Of a stretch of 64,000 bases of DNA, positions 1-8,867 are shown piece by piece. Source of the DNA: Magnetospirillum aberrantis SpK (GTDB lineage Bacteria > Pseudomonadota > Alphaproteobacteria > Rhodospirillales > Magnetospirillaceae); contig NZ_JAAIYP010000047.1 in NCBI RefSeq assembly GCF_011022235.1, positions 1-64,000 on the forward strand, written 5' to 3'. The first letter of the stretch is position 1. Every line of letters starts with the position of its first letter. A model generated the notes under the pieces. That model had not been told where the DNA came from. It did no database searches and saw only the letters and a list, made by a program, of their open reading frames with translations. The translations under genes and the position numbers were made by a program.

Positions 1-247
1 GGATGTTCTTCTTGCGCACCAGACCGCCGTAGAACAGGGCCAGGCCGGGAACCAGCATCATCAGCACCAGGACCGAGGACACCAGCATCCACGCGGTGTC
101 GCCAGAGTTCAGCGTCGGCGCGGCCACGGCTGCGGCCGCTTCGGCCGCGGCATCGGCCGCTTCCTGGGCGAACGCGACGCCCGAGGCCAGCAGCGCCGGC
201 AGAGTGGCGGCAAGGGTGGCCCCCGCCTTGCGGAAAGACAGCGTCAT
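1..247 (-). CDS. amtB: Ammonium transporter, N-terminal part (partial)
   Basis: Only the first 82 residues are inside the window; the gene continues beyond base 1. The protein opens with a cleavable-looking signal peptide (residues 1-23, ending AFA-Q), then an Ala/Glu-rich linker and the first membrane helix with the family-typical segments [13 protein letters not shown] and [14 protein letters not shown]. Amt proteins are trimeric inner-membrane channels that take up ammonium and are blocked by GlnK. The start codon lies 16 bases after the glnK stop and has a GAGGGGAA ribosome binding site, so the two genes form the usual glnK-amtB operon, expected to be switched on in nitrogen limitation. 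The identity is clear; the subtype (AmtB or a paralogue) cannot be judged from the fragment. Confidence 0.93.
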   Translation of the reverse strand, partial: MTLSFRKAGATLAATLPALLASGVAFAQEAADAAAEAAAAVAAPTLNSGDTAWMLVSSVLVLMMLVPGLALFYGGLVRKKNI

Positions 248-263
248 TGGGTATTCCCCTCGT

Positions 264-749
<486 letters not shown>

Positions 750-878
750 CTATTATTTGAGCGCGATTGTCATCTTAGCATAATTTCCAGGCAGTAAACG
801 TCTTCATACGCCCATGAAACAGCGCGGGCGCGGAAGGCATCCCCTCCGCGCCCGCGAAAGCGGTTCCAAGCGTATGGT

Positions 879-1528
879 TCAGGCAGCCAGCAAATGCCCG
901 GCGCCGGCCACCGCGCCACCGTATTCGGCCATGGCGTCCACCACGCAATCCCACAGATATTCCGCCGAGGCGGAATCGGCCAACAGGTGGACAGCGTCAC
1001 CCTGGCGGATGAGGATGGCGTTCAGACGGGCCACCGAGGTCTGGGCCACGGCGCCATCGGCGAAGACATGGCGCCGAAGGTCGACACCACACATTTTCGC
1101 CAGCATCTCGGGCACCTTTGTTCCTTTCAGATGGAACCAGGCGTGGCTGTCCTGGCGCGGCAGCGGGAAACACAAGCCGCCCCCGTTTCCCAGCCCCAGG
1201 CACCGTCCAGACGTTCGACCAGTCCCGGTTCGGCGCCGGGCCGCCCCAACACCAGGAACTCGCCGGCCGACAACCGCGCCACCACCGCCCCATCGGACTG
1301 AGGCAGCGAGCGGTTGGGGGCGTCGGGAACCGTCACCCCCTGGGCCGCCAGCCAGACCGGCGTGTCGGCGCCCTTGAAGCCGGTGCGGGCGAAGGGCGAC
1401 AGATCGGTCAGCACCACCGGCGCCGAAACGTTCTCGCCAGGGACCCGCAGCACCGCCAGGGCCGGACCGACGGGGGCCGGCTGGCCGCCCAGCCCGGCAA
1501 GGAGGTATCGAACGAAGCTCGCGCGCAT
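879..1528 (-). pseudogene. soxG: Sarcosine oxidase gamma subunit, apparent frameshift
   Basis: Gamma subunit of the four-subunit sarcosine oxidase; it is a GcvT-like small subunit that completes the complex. The reading frame from MRASFVRYLL runs well to WGWETG (near base 1187) and then leaves the family pattern. The -1 frame continues with the expected SoxG C-terminus (FPLPRQDSHAWFHLKG, then LLAD-SASAEYLWDCVVDAMAEYG). Adding one G to the five-G run near 1183-1188 restores a 216-residue protein of normal length. So either the gene carries a one-base deletion or the assembly has a homopolymer error. The start ATG lies two bases after the soxA stop and uses the AGGAGATG at the end of soxA as ribosome site. 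Confidence 0.8.
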
Positions 1529-1530
1529 GC

Positions 1531-4392
1531 TCACATCTCCTGACGGGTGTTGTCGGGATCGTAGAAGGGAATGGGCACCACCTTGGCCGTCACCATGACG
1601 CCCCCCTCGGCGCGGATGGAGAAGGCCGAGCCGATGGCGCTCTGGTCGGGTGCCACGGTGGCCAGACCGACCACCTTGCCCAGGCTGGGCGAGCGGGTGA
1701 TCGAGGTGACGCGGCCGGCGATGTCGCCGCCCTTGATGACCAGATGGTTTTCCAAGGGAACCACCGGTGCCGCCGGGTCCAGCTCGAAGCCGACCAGTTG
1801 ACGGCTGAGCCCCTTGGCCTCGAGCGCGTCCATGGCCGCCTTGCCCAAGAAGTCGGCTTTCTTGCGGCCCACGGCCCATCCCATGCCCGCCTCCAGCGGA
1901 TGGGTCAGGGCGTCGGTGTCCTGGCCGACGATGATGTGCCCCTTTTCCAGACGCAACACTCGCTGGGCCTCGATGCCCACCGGCCGGATGCCGAAGGCGG
2001 CGCCGGCGGCAGCCACGGCGTCCCACAATTCGGCGCCACGGCTGGCCGGGACGTGGATTTCGTAACCCAGTTCGCCGCCGAAGCCGATACGCATGACCCG
2101 GGCCGGAATGCCGGCTACCCGGCCGGTACGGATGCCGAGATAGCCGAACGCCTCGCGGCTGACGTCGATGTCGGTGCCAAGCGCGGACAACACCTCGCGC
2201 GCCTTGGGACCGATCAGGTTAAGGCCGGCATAGGCGGCGGTGACGTTGGCCACGTCCACCTTCATGCGCCATTGCGTGTTGAAGAACTGCATCAGCCGGA
2301 AGACACGGTCCACGCCGCCGGTGGTGGCGGTGACGTAGAAATGCTGGTCGTGCAGGCGGGCGGCGACGCCGTCGTCGATGATGGCGCCGGTCTCGTCCAG
2401 CATCAGGGCGTAGCGCACGCGGCCCACCGCCAGCTTGGCGTAGGTCCAGGTATAGACCCGCTCCAGGAACGCCGCCGCATCGGGGCCGCGCACCTCGAGC
2501 TTGCCCAGCGTCGAGACGTCGATCATGCCCACACCCTGACGGGCCGCCGCCACTTCGGCCAGCACCGCCGTCTCGGCGTCGGGACCATAATAGGCCGGAC
2601 GCATCCAGGTGCCCGCCACCATCATCTTGGCGCCGGCCGCCACATGCTGATGGTGCATGGCGGTCAGCCGCGTGGGTTCGAATCCCCGGCCGGCCAGTTG
2701 GCCCAGCTTCTCGCCGATCACCGGCGGACGCACGGTGATGGTGCCGACCACCGGAGGCGTGATGCCGGTGGCGGTGGAAAGCGCTTTCTGCACCAGGGCG
2801 TTATACAGCTTGCCCTGGCTGGGCCCCATGCCGGCGGTCGAGAACCGCTTGAGCAACTGGATGTGGTCCCAGCCCATGGCGGCGGCATCAAAGATGTCGC
2901 GGACCTGGATGTCCTCGTCGAATTCGATGAAGTCCTTGCCCTTGGGATGGGGGAAGATCGGATTGGGATAGGTTCGCCCCTGGGCGTCGCCGGCCACGGC
3001 CGGCGGCACGCCGCAATCCTTGCCGGCATGGGCGGCGGCGGCCAGTCCGGCACGGACGCCGTCCTGGGCGCAAGCCCCCCACACCCCGGCCACCGAACCG
3101 GCGGCGAACAGGCCGTCCGGCAAGGAGGCGACACGCGGCATGCAGGTGGAATCGTCGGGCACCAGCCGGGCGCCGCCCTGCGACAACAACTGGGTCAGCG
3201 GCACATAGCCCACCGACACGCAGACCAGATCGCAGGCGATGGCCTCGCCCGCCGCGCCAAAGCTGCCCGGCCCGGTGACCGGGGCCAGACGCACGGCCTT
3301 CACATGGTTGGCGCCCTCGACGGCCTCGGCGATGCAGGTCCGGGCATGGACGGGCACGCCCTTGGCCTTGACCGCCGCCACACGCGGGTCGGCACCGGCG
3401 TCGTCACGCAAATCGGCCACCGCCGCCACCGTCACTCCGGCCTCGACCAGATCGAGAACCACGTCATAGGCATCGTCGTTGGCCGCCAGCACCACGGCAC
3501 GGCGGCCGGGACGCACCGCCCACAGCCGCATCAGCCGTTGCGCGGCGGTGCCCAGCATGACGCCCGGCAGGTCGTTGCCGCGAAACACCGCCGGCTGTTC
3601 GTGGGCGCCGGTGGCGACCACCACCGACTTGGCCCGCAGCTTGTAGAGCCGGTTGCCCTTGGTCACCGACAGCCAGTTGTCGGAAAACAGCCCCTGTGCC
3701 ACCGCTTCGGTCAGCACGGTGATGCGGGGGTCGGCGGTGACACGCGCCACCAGACCGTCATCGTCGGACTGACGGATATAATTGAGGGCACCGCCCAGGG
3801 CGACATTGTCGTCGACCAGAACCACCTCGGCGCCGGCGCCGGCCGCCGACAGTGCCGCCGACAGCCCGGCCGGGCCGCCGCCGATCACCGCCACGTCGGC
3901 GAACAGGTATTGCTTGTCGTAATGGCCGTGCGGCGTGTCGGGATCGATGGTGCCCAGACCCGCCAGCCAGCGGATCACCGGCTCCCAGAACTTCCAGGTC
4001 ACGCGGGGCGTGAAGAAGGTGCGGTAATAGAAGCCCACCGGCAGGAAGCGCGAGAACTTCTCCAACAGCCGGCCCTTGTCCGAGGCCAAGCCGCCGAAGG
4101 TGTTGACGGCCGAGACCTTGAGGCCGTCCTCGATCGCCCGCTTGCAGGCGTAGACGTTGGGCTCGACCCCCACCTGGACCATGGTGCTGGCCTCAAGCCC
4201 GGCCGCCGACACCAGACCGCGCGGCCGGTGATACTTGAACGAGCGCGAGATCATCCAGCGCCCCTCGGCGGCCAGCGCGCTGGCGATGGTGTCGCCGGCC
4301 AGGCCGGTGACGGCGGCACCCTCGAAGGAAAAGGTGACGGAACGGCTGCGGTCGATCAGCTTGCCGTAGGGGGCGGACAGGCGGTTGCTCAT
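1531..4392 (-). CDS. soxA: Sarcosine oxidase alpha subunit
   Basis: A 953-residue alpha subunit. The order is an N-terminal ferredoxin-like domain without a cluster (about 10-100), an NAD/FAD-binding disulfide-reductase-like domain (GGGPAGLSAALSAAGAG near 170) and a C-terminal GcvT-like folate-binding domain (from about 580, with the VGMIDVSTLGKLEVRGPDAAAFL stretch broken here as VGMIDVSTLG and LEVRGPDAAAFL). The complex oxidises sarcosine to glycine; the methyl group leaves as formaldehyde or is passed to tetrahydrofolate, and H2O2 forms. The ATG at 4392 overlaps the soxD stop by four bases and has AGGAGG eight bases upstream, so the longer upstream reading is rejected. Confidence 0.96.
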   Translation of the reverse strand: MSNRLSAPYGKLIDRSRSVTFSFEGAAVTGLAGDTIASALAAEGRWMISRSFKYHRPRGLVSAAGLEASTMVQVGVEPNVYACKRAIEDGLKVSAVNTFGGLASDKGRLLEKFSRFLPVGFYYRTFFTPRVTWKFWEPVIRWLAGLGTIDPDTPHGHYDKQYLFADVAVIGGGPAGLSAALSAAGAGAEVVLVDDNVALGGALNYIRQSDDDGLVARVTADPRITVLTEAVAQGLFSDNWLSVTKGNRLYKLRAKSVVVATGAHEQPAVFRGNDLPGVMLGTAAQRLMRLWAVRPGRRAVVLAANDDAYDVVLDLVEAGVTVAAVADLRDDAGADPRVAAVKAKGVPVHARTCIAEAVEGANHVKAVRLAPVTGPGSFGAAGEAIACDLVCVSVGYVPLTQLLSQGGARLVPDDSTCMPRVASLPDGLFAAGSVAGVWGACAQDGVRAGLAAAAHAGKDCGVPPAVAGDAQGRTYPNPIFPHPKGKDFIEFDEDIQVRDIFDAAAMGWDHIQLLKRFSTAGMGPSQGKLYNALVQKALSTATGITPPVVGTITVRPPVIGEKLGQLAGRGFEPTRLTAMHHQHVAAGAKMMVAGTWMRPAYYGPDAETAVLAEVAAARQGVGMIDVSTLGKLEVRGPDAAAFLERVYTWTYAKLAVGRVRYALMLDETGAIIDDGVAARLHDQHFYVTATTGGVDRVFRLMQFFNTQWRMKVDVANVTAAYAGLNLIGPKAREVLSALGTDIDVSREAFGYLGIRTGRVAGIPARVMRIGFGGELGYEIHVPASRGAELWDAVAAAGAAFGIRPVGIEAQRVLRLEKGHIIVGQDTDALTHPLEAGMGWAVGRKKADFLGKAAMDALEAKGLSRQLVGFELDPAAPVVPLENHLVIKGGDIAGRVTSITRSPSLGKVVGLATVAPDQSAIGSAFSIRAEGGVMVTAKVVPIPFYDPDNTRQEM

Positions 4393-4661
4393 GGCTGGGC
4401 CTCCTGGTCCAGGTATTCTGCGGCCGGATAGGTGCGCAGGATCTGGTCGGTCGCCAGATGGCGTTCGGCGATGAACCAGTACGAGGTGGGCACATGGCAC
4501 CACCATTCGCGCACCACGTCGGGCTGGTTGGTCTTGTGGAACAGGTAGTCGGCGACCACCGCCGGGTCGGCGCCCGGCCGGGGCCGCGCCCGCACCTCGC
4601 CGCCATACGAGAATTCCGAGATGTTGCGCGGGCCGTTGAGCGGACAGGTCATGATCTTCAT
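4389..4661 (-). CDS. soxD: Sarcosine oxidase delta subunit
   Basis: A 90-residue delta subunit starting MKIMTCPLNGPRNISEF. In structurally known delta subunits zinc is held by a CPxC pair plus a His and a Cys further on; here the second cysteine of the pair is replaced (CPLN), while WWCHVP keeps a Cys-His near residue 63, so zinc binding may be altered. The stop overlaps the soxA start (ATGA). The longer upstream reading is a shadow of soxB and is rejected. Order soxB-soxD-soxA-soxG is the standard operon. Confidence 0.92.
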   Translation of the reverse strand: MKIMTCPLNGPRNISEFSYGGEVRARPRPGADPAVVADYLFHKTNQPDVVREWWCHVPTSYWFIAERHLATDQILRTYPAAEYLDQEAQP

Positions 4662-4674
4662 GGCATGAATTCCC

Positions 4675-5919
4675 TTACGAACCCACCGAGGCGGCGCCGG
4701 CTTCGCCCACCTGCTCGAAGCGGGTGAAGCGGTCGTGGCGGAACGGCTTGATGATGTCGGGCGTGGTGTCGGTGGCGACGCATTCGGCCATGCGCTTGCC
4801 GCTGACCGGCGTCGCCTTGAAACCGTAGGTGCCCCAACCGGCGTCGATGTAGTAATTGGCAAGATGAGTCTTGCCCATGATCGGGGCGAAGTCGGGCGTC
4901 ATGTCGGACATGCCCGCCCATTGCCGCATCATCCGCACCTCGGACAGGAACGGGAACAGCTCCAGCATGTGGCCCATCAGCCCTTCCTTGAATTCCAGGC
5001 TGGAACGGGTGCTCCACAGCGGATAGGGATCGACGGCGCCGCCCATCACCAGCTCGCCGCGCTGCGACTGCCAGATGTAGCAATGCAGCGAGCCCGACAC
5101 GACCACCGCGTTGATGATCGGCTTGACCGGCTGCGACACGCAGGCCTGGAGCGGGATGGTGCGGATGGCAAGGCGAAGTCCGGCCATCTTGGCGACGTGG
5201 CTGGAAGCGCCGGCCACCGCCTGAAGCACTCGGCCGGCCTGGACCGTGCCGCGGTTGGTGTGCACCGCCGTCACCTTGTCGCCCGTCACCTCAAGCCCGG
5301 TGACCTCGGTCAACTGGTGGATTTCCACCCCCATCTGCGCCGCGCGGATGGCGTAGCCCCAAGCCACGGCATCATGGCGCGCGGTGCCGCCGACGGGATG
5401 GTAAAGCGCGCCCAGGATGGGATAGCGCACCGCGTCGCTCATGTTGAGGCGCGGCTCGATCTCGGCCACCTGCTTGGCGTCGATCACCTCGGACGCCACG
5501 CCCAGATGCTTGTTGACCTCGGCCCGCCAGCGCATGGTGCGCATGGCGGCGTCGGTATGGCCCAGCGTCAGGTGGTTCTTGCGGGTGTACATGACGTTGA
5601 AATCCAGTTCCTGGCTCAACGTCTCGAACAGACCCATGGATTCCTTGTAGAAGGCCACCCCTTCCGGGGTCAGGTAGTTGGCACGCACGATGGCGGTGTT
5701 GCGCGCCGTGTTGCCGCCGCCGATATAGCCCTTGTCGAGCACGGCGACCGACTTGATTCCCCAGGTCTTGGCCAGGTTGTAGGCGGCGGCCAGACCGTGG
5801 CCGCCGGCACCGATGATGACCACGTCATAGGATTTCTTGAGCTCGGGAGTCGCCGGCAATTCGCGCGGCGGCGGCTTGGAGCGGTCACGGAAACCGGCTT
5901 TGAGAAGGGCGAGAGGCAT
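4675..5919 (-). CDS. soxB: Sarcosine oxidase beta subunit
   Basis: A 414-residue flavoprotein of the DAO family, the normal length. The dinucleotide-binding motif VVIIGAGGHGLAAAYNLAK lies at residues 33-51. The RHDAVAWGYA segment (His about 182) corresponds to the place where FMN is covalently held in characterised beta subunits, between the alpha and beta chains; sarcosine oxidation occurs on the beta FAD. It is the first gene of the operon. The start MPLALL is chosen because it matches the family N-terminus; the ribosome site is weak (GGACGACG). No sox-specific regulator or folate gene is visible nearby. Confidence 0.95.
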   Translation of the reverse strand: MPLALLKAGFRDRSKPPPRELPATPELKKSYDVVIIGAGGHGLAAAYNLAKTWGIKSVAVLDKGYIGGGNTARNTAIVRANYLTPEGVAFYKESMGLFETLSQELDFNVMYTRKNHLTLGHTDAAMRTMRWRAEVNKHLGVASEVIDAKQVAEIEPRLNMSDAVRYPILGALYHPVGGTARHDAVAWGYAIRAAQMGVEIHQLTEVTGLEVTGDKVTAVHTNRGTVQAGRVLQAVAGASSHVAKMAGLRLAIRTIPLQACVSQPVKPIINAVVVSGSLHCYIWQSQRGELVMGGAVDPYPLWSTRSSLEFKEGLMGHMLELFPFLSEVRMMRQWAGMSDMTPDFAPIMGKTHLANYYIDAGWGTYGFKATPVSGKRMAECVATDTTPDIIKPFRHDRFTRFEQVGEAGAASVGS

Positions 5920-6093
5920 GCGCGTCGTCCGTGGAGGAGAGATGCGCCACCGTAACAAGCCATTTCTTCTCAGGCAACTTTTTTTCTCTTAAGTGCACCA
6001 ATGGACCTCCCGAAAACCGCCTGTTTCCGTACAATTAGCCAGCGATTCCCACTACTCCGCCATTCTTCAATGCGAAAATCAGTTTCCTGCCAT

Positions 6094-6139
6094 GACACAA
6101 ATGCGCGGGACGCGCTGACACAAATGCGCGGGACGCGCT
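6094..6139. repeat. Perfect 23-bp tandem repeat, two copies
   Basis: The unit GACACAAATGCGCGGGACGCGCT occurs at 6094-6116 and again at 6117-6139 without any change; only key parts matter: ACACAAATGCGCGGG then ACGCGCT. It sits between the soxB promoter region and the end of the convergent-in-space DUF2339 gene, whose stop codon begins at the last base of the second copy. It looks like a recent local duplication. No function is evident. Confidence 0.9.
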
Positions 6140-8709
6140 CACACCACTTTGACGAAACGGCGGTAGGCGCCGCCCAAGGTCACCAGCACCGCCCCCAGGC
6201 CCAGGAACGACAGCGCCCGCCACAGCCCGGCCAGATGGGCGAGGTCAAGCACGAACACCTTGACCACCACCACCAGCACCACCGCCAGACCGGCCCGACG
6301 CAACATCGCCTCGCCCCGCCACAAACCGCCGGCCAGCAAGGCGACGCCACCCGTCAGCCACGCCACCGAATAGGCCCACAATTCCGCCTGCCCCACCGCG
6401 CCTTGGTTCAGATGCGGCCCGGCGAAGGCGTGCCGCACCTCAAGGCTGAGCCACAGGAAGGCAAAAGCGACGGACACGACGGCGCAGAGCCGGCCACCCC
6501 AATCGGGCACCGGCGGCGCCACCCGCCAATGCAGCGCGAACAGCACGGCGGGAACGCCATAGGCCAGCAACAGCACGTTCAGCACCGCCGCCTCGCCCAC
6601 CGCCGAACCGGTCCACAACGGGTTGTCCAATCCGGCCTGAAACAACACTGCCGTCACGCCGCCCAGGACCAGCAACAGACGCCCGCCCCACAACGCCACC
6701 TTGTTCTCGCTCTTGTGCCAGACGACAAAGGCCACAACGCCGCCGGCCAGCCAGGTGGCGGCATGCAACGCGGTCTCGGCCAGCGACGGCAGGGCAGCGA
6801 TGGTCAGCCCCCCCACCATCACATGATGGATTTCCAGGCTGGCCAGCAGCACCGCGAACAGCATGGCGCCGCCGTCCAGCACCGTCACCGTCAGGTCGGC
6901 ACCGCTGCGGGCGAAACGCCGCGCCGCCAACCAAAAGGCGACGGCCGGCACGCCATAGCCGTAAAGCAGCCAGTTGACCACGCTGCCTTCGGCCAGGGCG
7001 TAATCCAGAATCTGGGGGTTGAACGCCAACCGCACCAGCACCGCCCCGGCCACCAACAGCGCCACCCGGCGCAGCCCGGCCACCGACAGGTGCCATTCCA
7101 CCCAGGCGATGCCCGGCAGCATCAGGGCCAGCGCCACGCTCAGCCACGCCTCGCGCAAGACGGTGGTGACCGCCAGCGCCAGGGCGGCGACCACCGCCAC
7201 CGCCACCGCCGCCAACGCCGCCTCGAGTCCCGGATGCTCGCGGTTGCGGGCGATGCGTTCCGCCGCCGCCACCAGGGCGCCGCCCAACAGCAACGCGGCG
7301 GCACACCATCCCCATTCGGGCCACGCCTCGGGCCGGCGGGCATAGGCGGCCACCAGCAACAATACCGGCGACACGGCGGCGGTGGCCGCCCACACCCATG
7401 GCCGTTGCGCCCCGTCCATCAGGGCGAAACCGGCAAAAGAGAACAACAGGATTCCCAGCGTCACCACCCCGGCGACCGCGCCATCGTCCACCGCGCCGCC
7501 ACGCCACACCACCACCGCCAGCACCGCCGCCGCCAACCACGGCAAGCGGTCGAAAACCGCGTCGCGCCAACCGAAGGCGACGACGCCGATGGCGAACAGG
7601 AACGGCAGCACACGCACCGTCAGCGACGTGCCCGCCGCCTCGGACACCAGGGCCAGAAGGGCGACGACGACCAGGAACGCCGCCGTCACCACCCAACCCA
7701 CCTGCCGCGCCTCGGCCGGCAGCGCCAGGGCCGGAATCCACGGCACCCCCAGACGGAAAGCGGCGAACAATCCGGCCAAGGCCAGCAGATAGCCGCCCAG
7801 CACGATTTCGTCGCCACCGTTCCACGACAGCAGCATCCACGCCAGGCTCCAGCCGGCGCTGGCGGCCAGCACCACCCAGGCCAGCCACCACCATTCGCGC
7901 CAGCGCAACAGCACCAGCATGGCCGCCGACACCGCCAGCAGATAGGTGAACAGCGCCAAGGCCTGGGGCTCGGACGAACTCACCAGCAACGGCACAGCGT
8001 AGGCGCCGGCCAATCCCAGCAAGGCGACGAAAGGCCCGTGCGACAGCGCCAGAACGGCGGTCAGCAAGGCCACCGCCGCCAGCGTCGCGAATGTCGGCAC
8101 CGTGCCGACCATGCCGTACAGGGCGTGGGCGGCGAATACCGAGGCGAAGGTCATGGCGGCACCGGCACCGACCAGAGCCGGCGGCACATGACGGGCCATG
8201 GCCGGACGCCGCCGCAACACCTGCCCCAAAGCCATCAGACCAAGACCGCCGACCGCCCCCAGGGCAACCCGCGCCGTCGGCCCCAGAACCCCCATGTCCA
8301 CCGACATCTTGACCAGGAAGGCGCCACCCAAGGCCAAGGCGACACCGCCCAGCCACACCAGCCAGCGTTCGGCCAGGGCCTGTTCCATGGCAGGACGGGC
8401 GGCGGGGGCAGGACGGGCGGCGGGAGCCTCGGCCGCCGGTTGTCGTGGTGGCGGCACATGGCCCGGTTCGGGCGGCAACACCTCGACCCGCGACGGGTGC
8501 ACGGCCTCGGGCGGCGGTTCAGGTTCGGCTTCGGGTGCCGGCTCCCGCACCGGGGCCACGCCGGCGCGCAGCCGCAGCAATTCCTGTTCGACCGCGCCCA
8601 GGCGCTTGCGCAATACCGCAAGGTCGCCATCCACCCGTTTGGCCTGGGCCTGGGCGACCAGCGCCACGACAAAGCCGACCCCGGCCAACAGCAACACAAG
8701 CGTTCCCAT
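6139..8709 (-). CDS. DUF2339 polytopic membrane protein
   Basis: An 856-residue protein. It opens with one membrane helix (MGTLVLLLAGVGFVVALVA), a coiled coil (RVDGDLAVLRKRLGAVEQEL, about 27-48), a Pro/Glu-rich linker (50-110), and then about two dozen hydrophobic segments to the C-terminus. This layout is that of DUF2339 proteins, whose function is unknown; the coiled coil and linker probably face the periplasm or cytoplasm as a docking arm. The start ATG overlaps the stop of the 52-residue gene (TGATG), so translation is coupled. Last gene of the TetR-led operon, which hints at a role in lipid or envelope homeostasis, though this is inference. Confidence 0.85.
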   Translation of the reverse strand: MGTLVLLLAGVGFVVALVAQAQAKRVDGDLAVLRKRLGAVEQELLRLRAGVAPVREPAPEAEPEPPPEAVHPSRVEVLPPEPGHVPPPRQPAAEAPAARPAPAARPAMEQALAERWLVWLGGVALALGGAFLVKMSVDMGVLGPTARVALGAVGGLGLMALGQVLRRRPAMARHVPPALVGAGAAMTFASVFAAHALYGMVGTVPTFATLAAVALLTAVLALSHGPFVALLGLAGAYAVPLLVSSSEPQALALFTYLLAVSAAMLVLLRWREWWWLAWVVLAASAGWSLAWMLLSWNGGDEIVLGGYLLALAGLFAAFRLGVPWIPALALPAEARQVGWVVTAAFLVVVALLALVSEAAGTSLTVRVLPFLFAIGVVAFGWRDAVFDRLPWLAAAVLAVVVWRGGAVDDGAVAGVVTLGILLFSFAGFALMDGAQRPWVWAATAAVSPVLLLVAAYARRPEAWPEWGWCAAALLLGGALVAAAERIARNREHPGLEAALAAVAVAVVAALALAVTTVLREAWLSVALALMLPGIAWVEWHLSVAGLRRVALLVAGAVLVRLAFNPQILDYALAEGSVVNWLLYGYGVPAVAFWLAARRFARSGADLTVTVLDGGAMLFAVLLASLEIHHVMVGGLTIAALPSLAETALHAATWLAGGVVAFVVWHKSENKVALWGGRLLLVLGGVTAVLFQAGLDNPLWTGSAVGEAAVLNVLLLAYGVPAVLFALHWRVAPPVPDWGGRLCAVVSVAFAFLWLSLEVRHAFAGPHLNQGAVGQAELWAYSVAWLTGGVALLAGGLWRGEAMLRRAGLAVVLVVVVKVFVLDLAHLAGLWRALSFLGLGAVLVTLGGAYRRFVKVV

Positions 8710-8867
8710 CACGATTCCCCCTGTCCGTGACGCACCCATACCCGCATGTTCCCGGTCGCGGGCACCATTTCCACCCATTGCGCGGTCTCATGGTTCCACA
8801 CCGGGCGGCGGCTGAACAGTCCGCACAACGTCTTTTCCATGTCGTCGCCGAGCGGACGCTCGATCAT
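8709..8867 (-). CDS. 52-residue orphan protein
   Basis: A small open frame starting MIERPLGDDMEK and ending WVRHGQGES. I do not recognise it. It has no signal peptide or membrane helix; it is rich in Trp, Met and Arg, with one cysteine. Its reality rests on context: its ATG overlaps the stop of the acyltransferase/ligase gene (ATGA) and its stop overlaps the DUF2339 start (TGATG), so it is translationally coupled on both sides inside an operon. Related short proteins would have to be looked for between Aas-like and DUF2339 genes in other genomes. Confidence 0.65.
   Translation of the reverse strand: MIERPLGDDMEKTLCGLFSRRPVWNHETAQWVEMVPATGNMRVWVRHGQGES

Noticed and set aside
1744-4431. 895-residue reading on the plus strand opposite soxA
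   Set aside because: Shadow of soxA in GC-rich DNA: His/Gly/Gln-rich, no motifs, no ribosome site; soxA is firmly identified.
5920-6093. Riboswitch or leader in front of soxB
   Set aside because: No recognisable aptamer motif or paired structure could be supported by eye.
6001-8730. 909-residue His/Gln-rich reading opposite the DUF2339 gene
   Set aside because: Composition typical of an antisense shadow of a hydrophobic gene.
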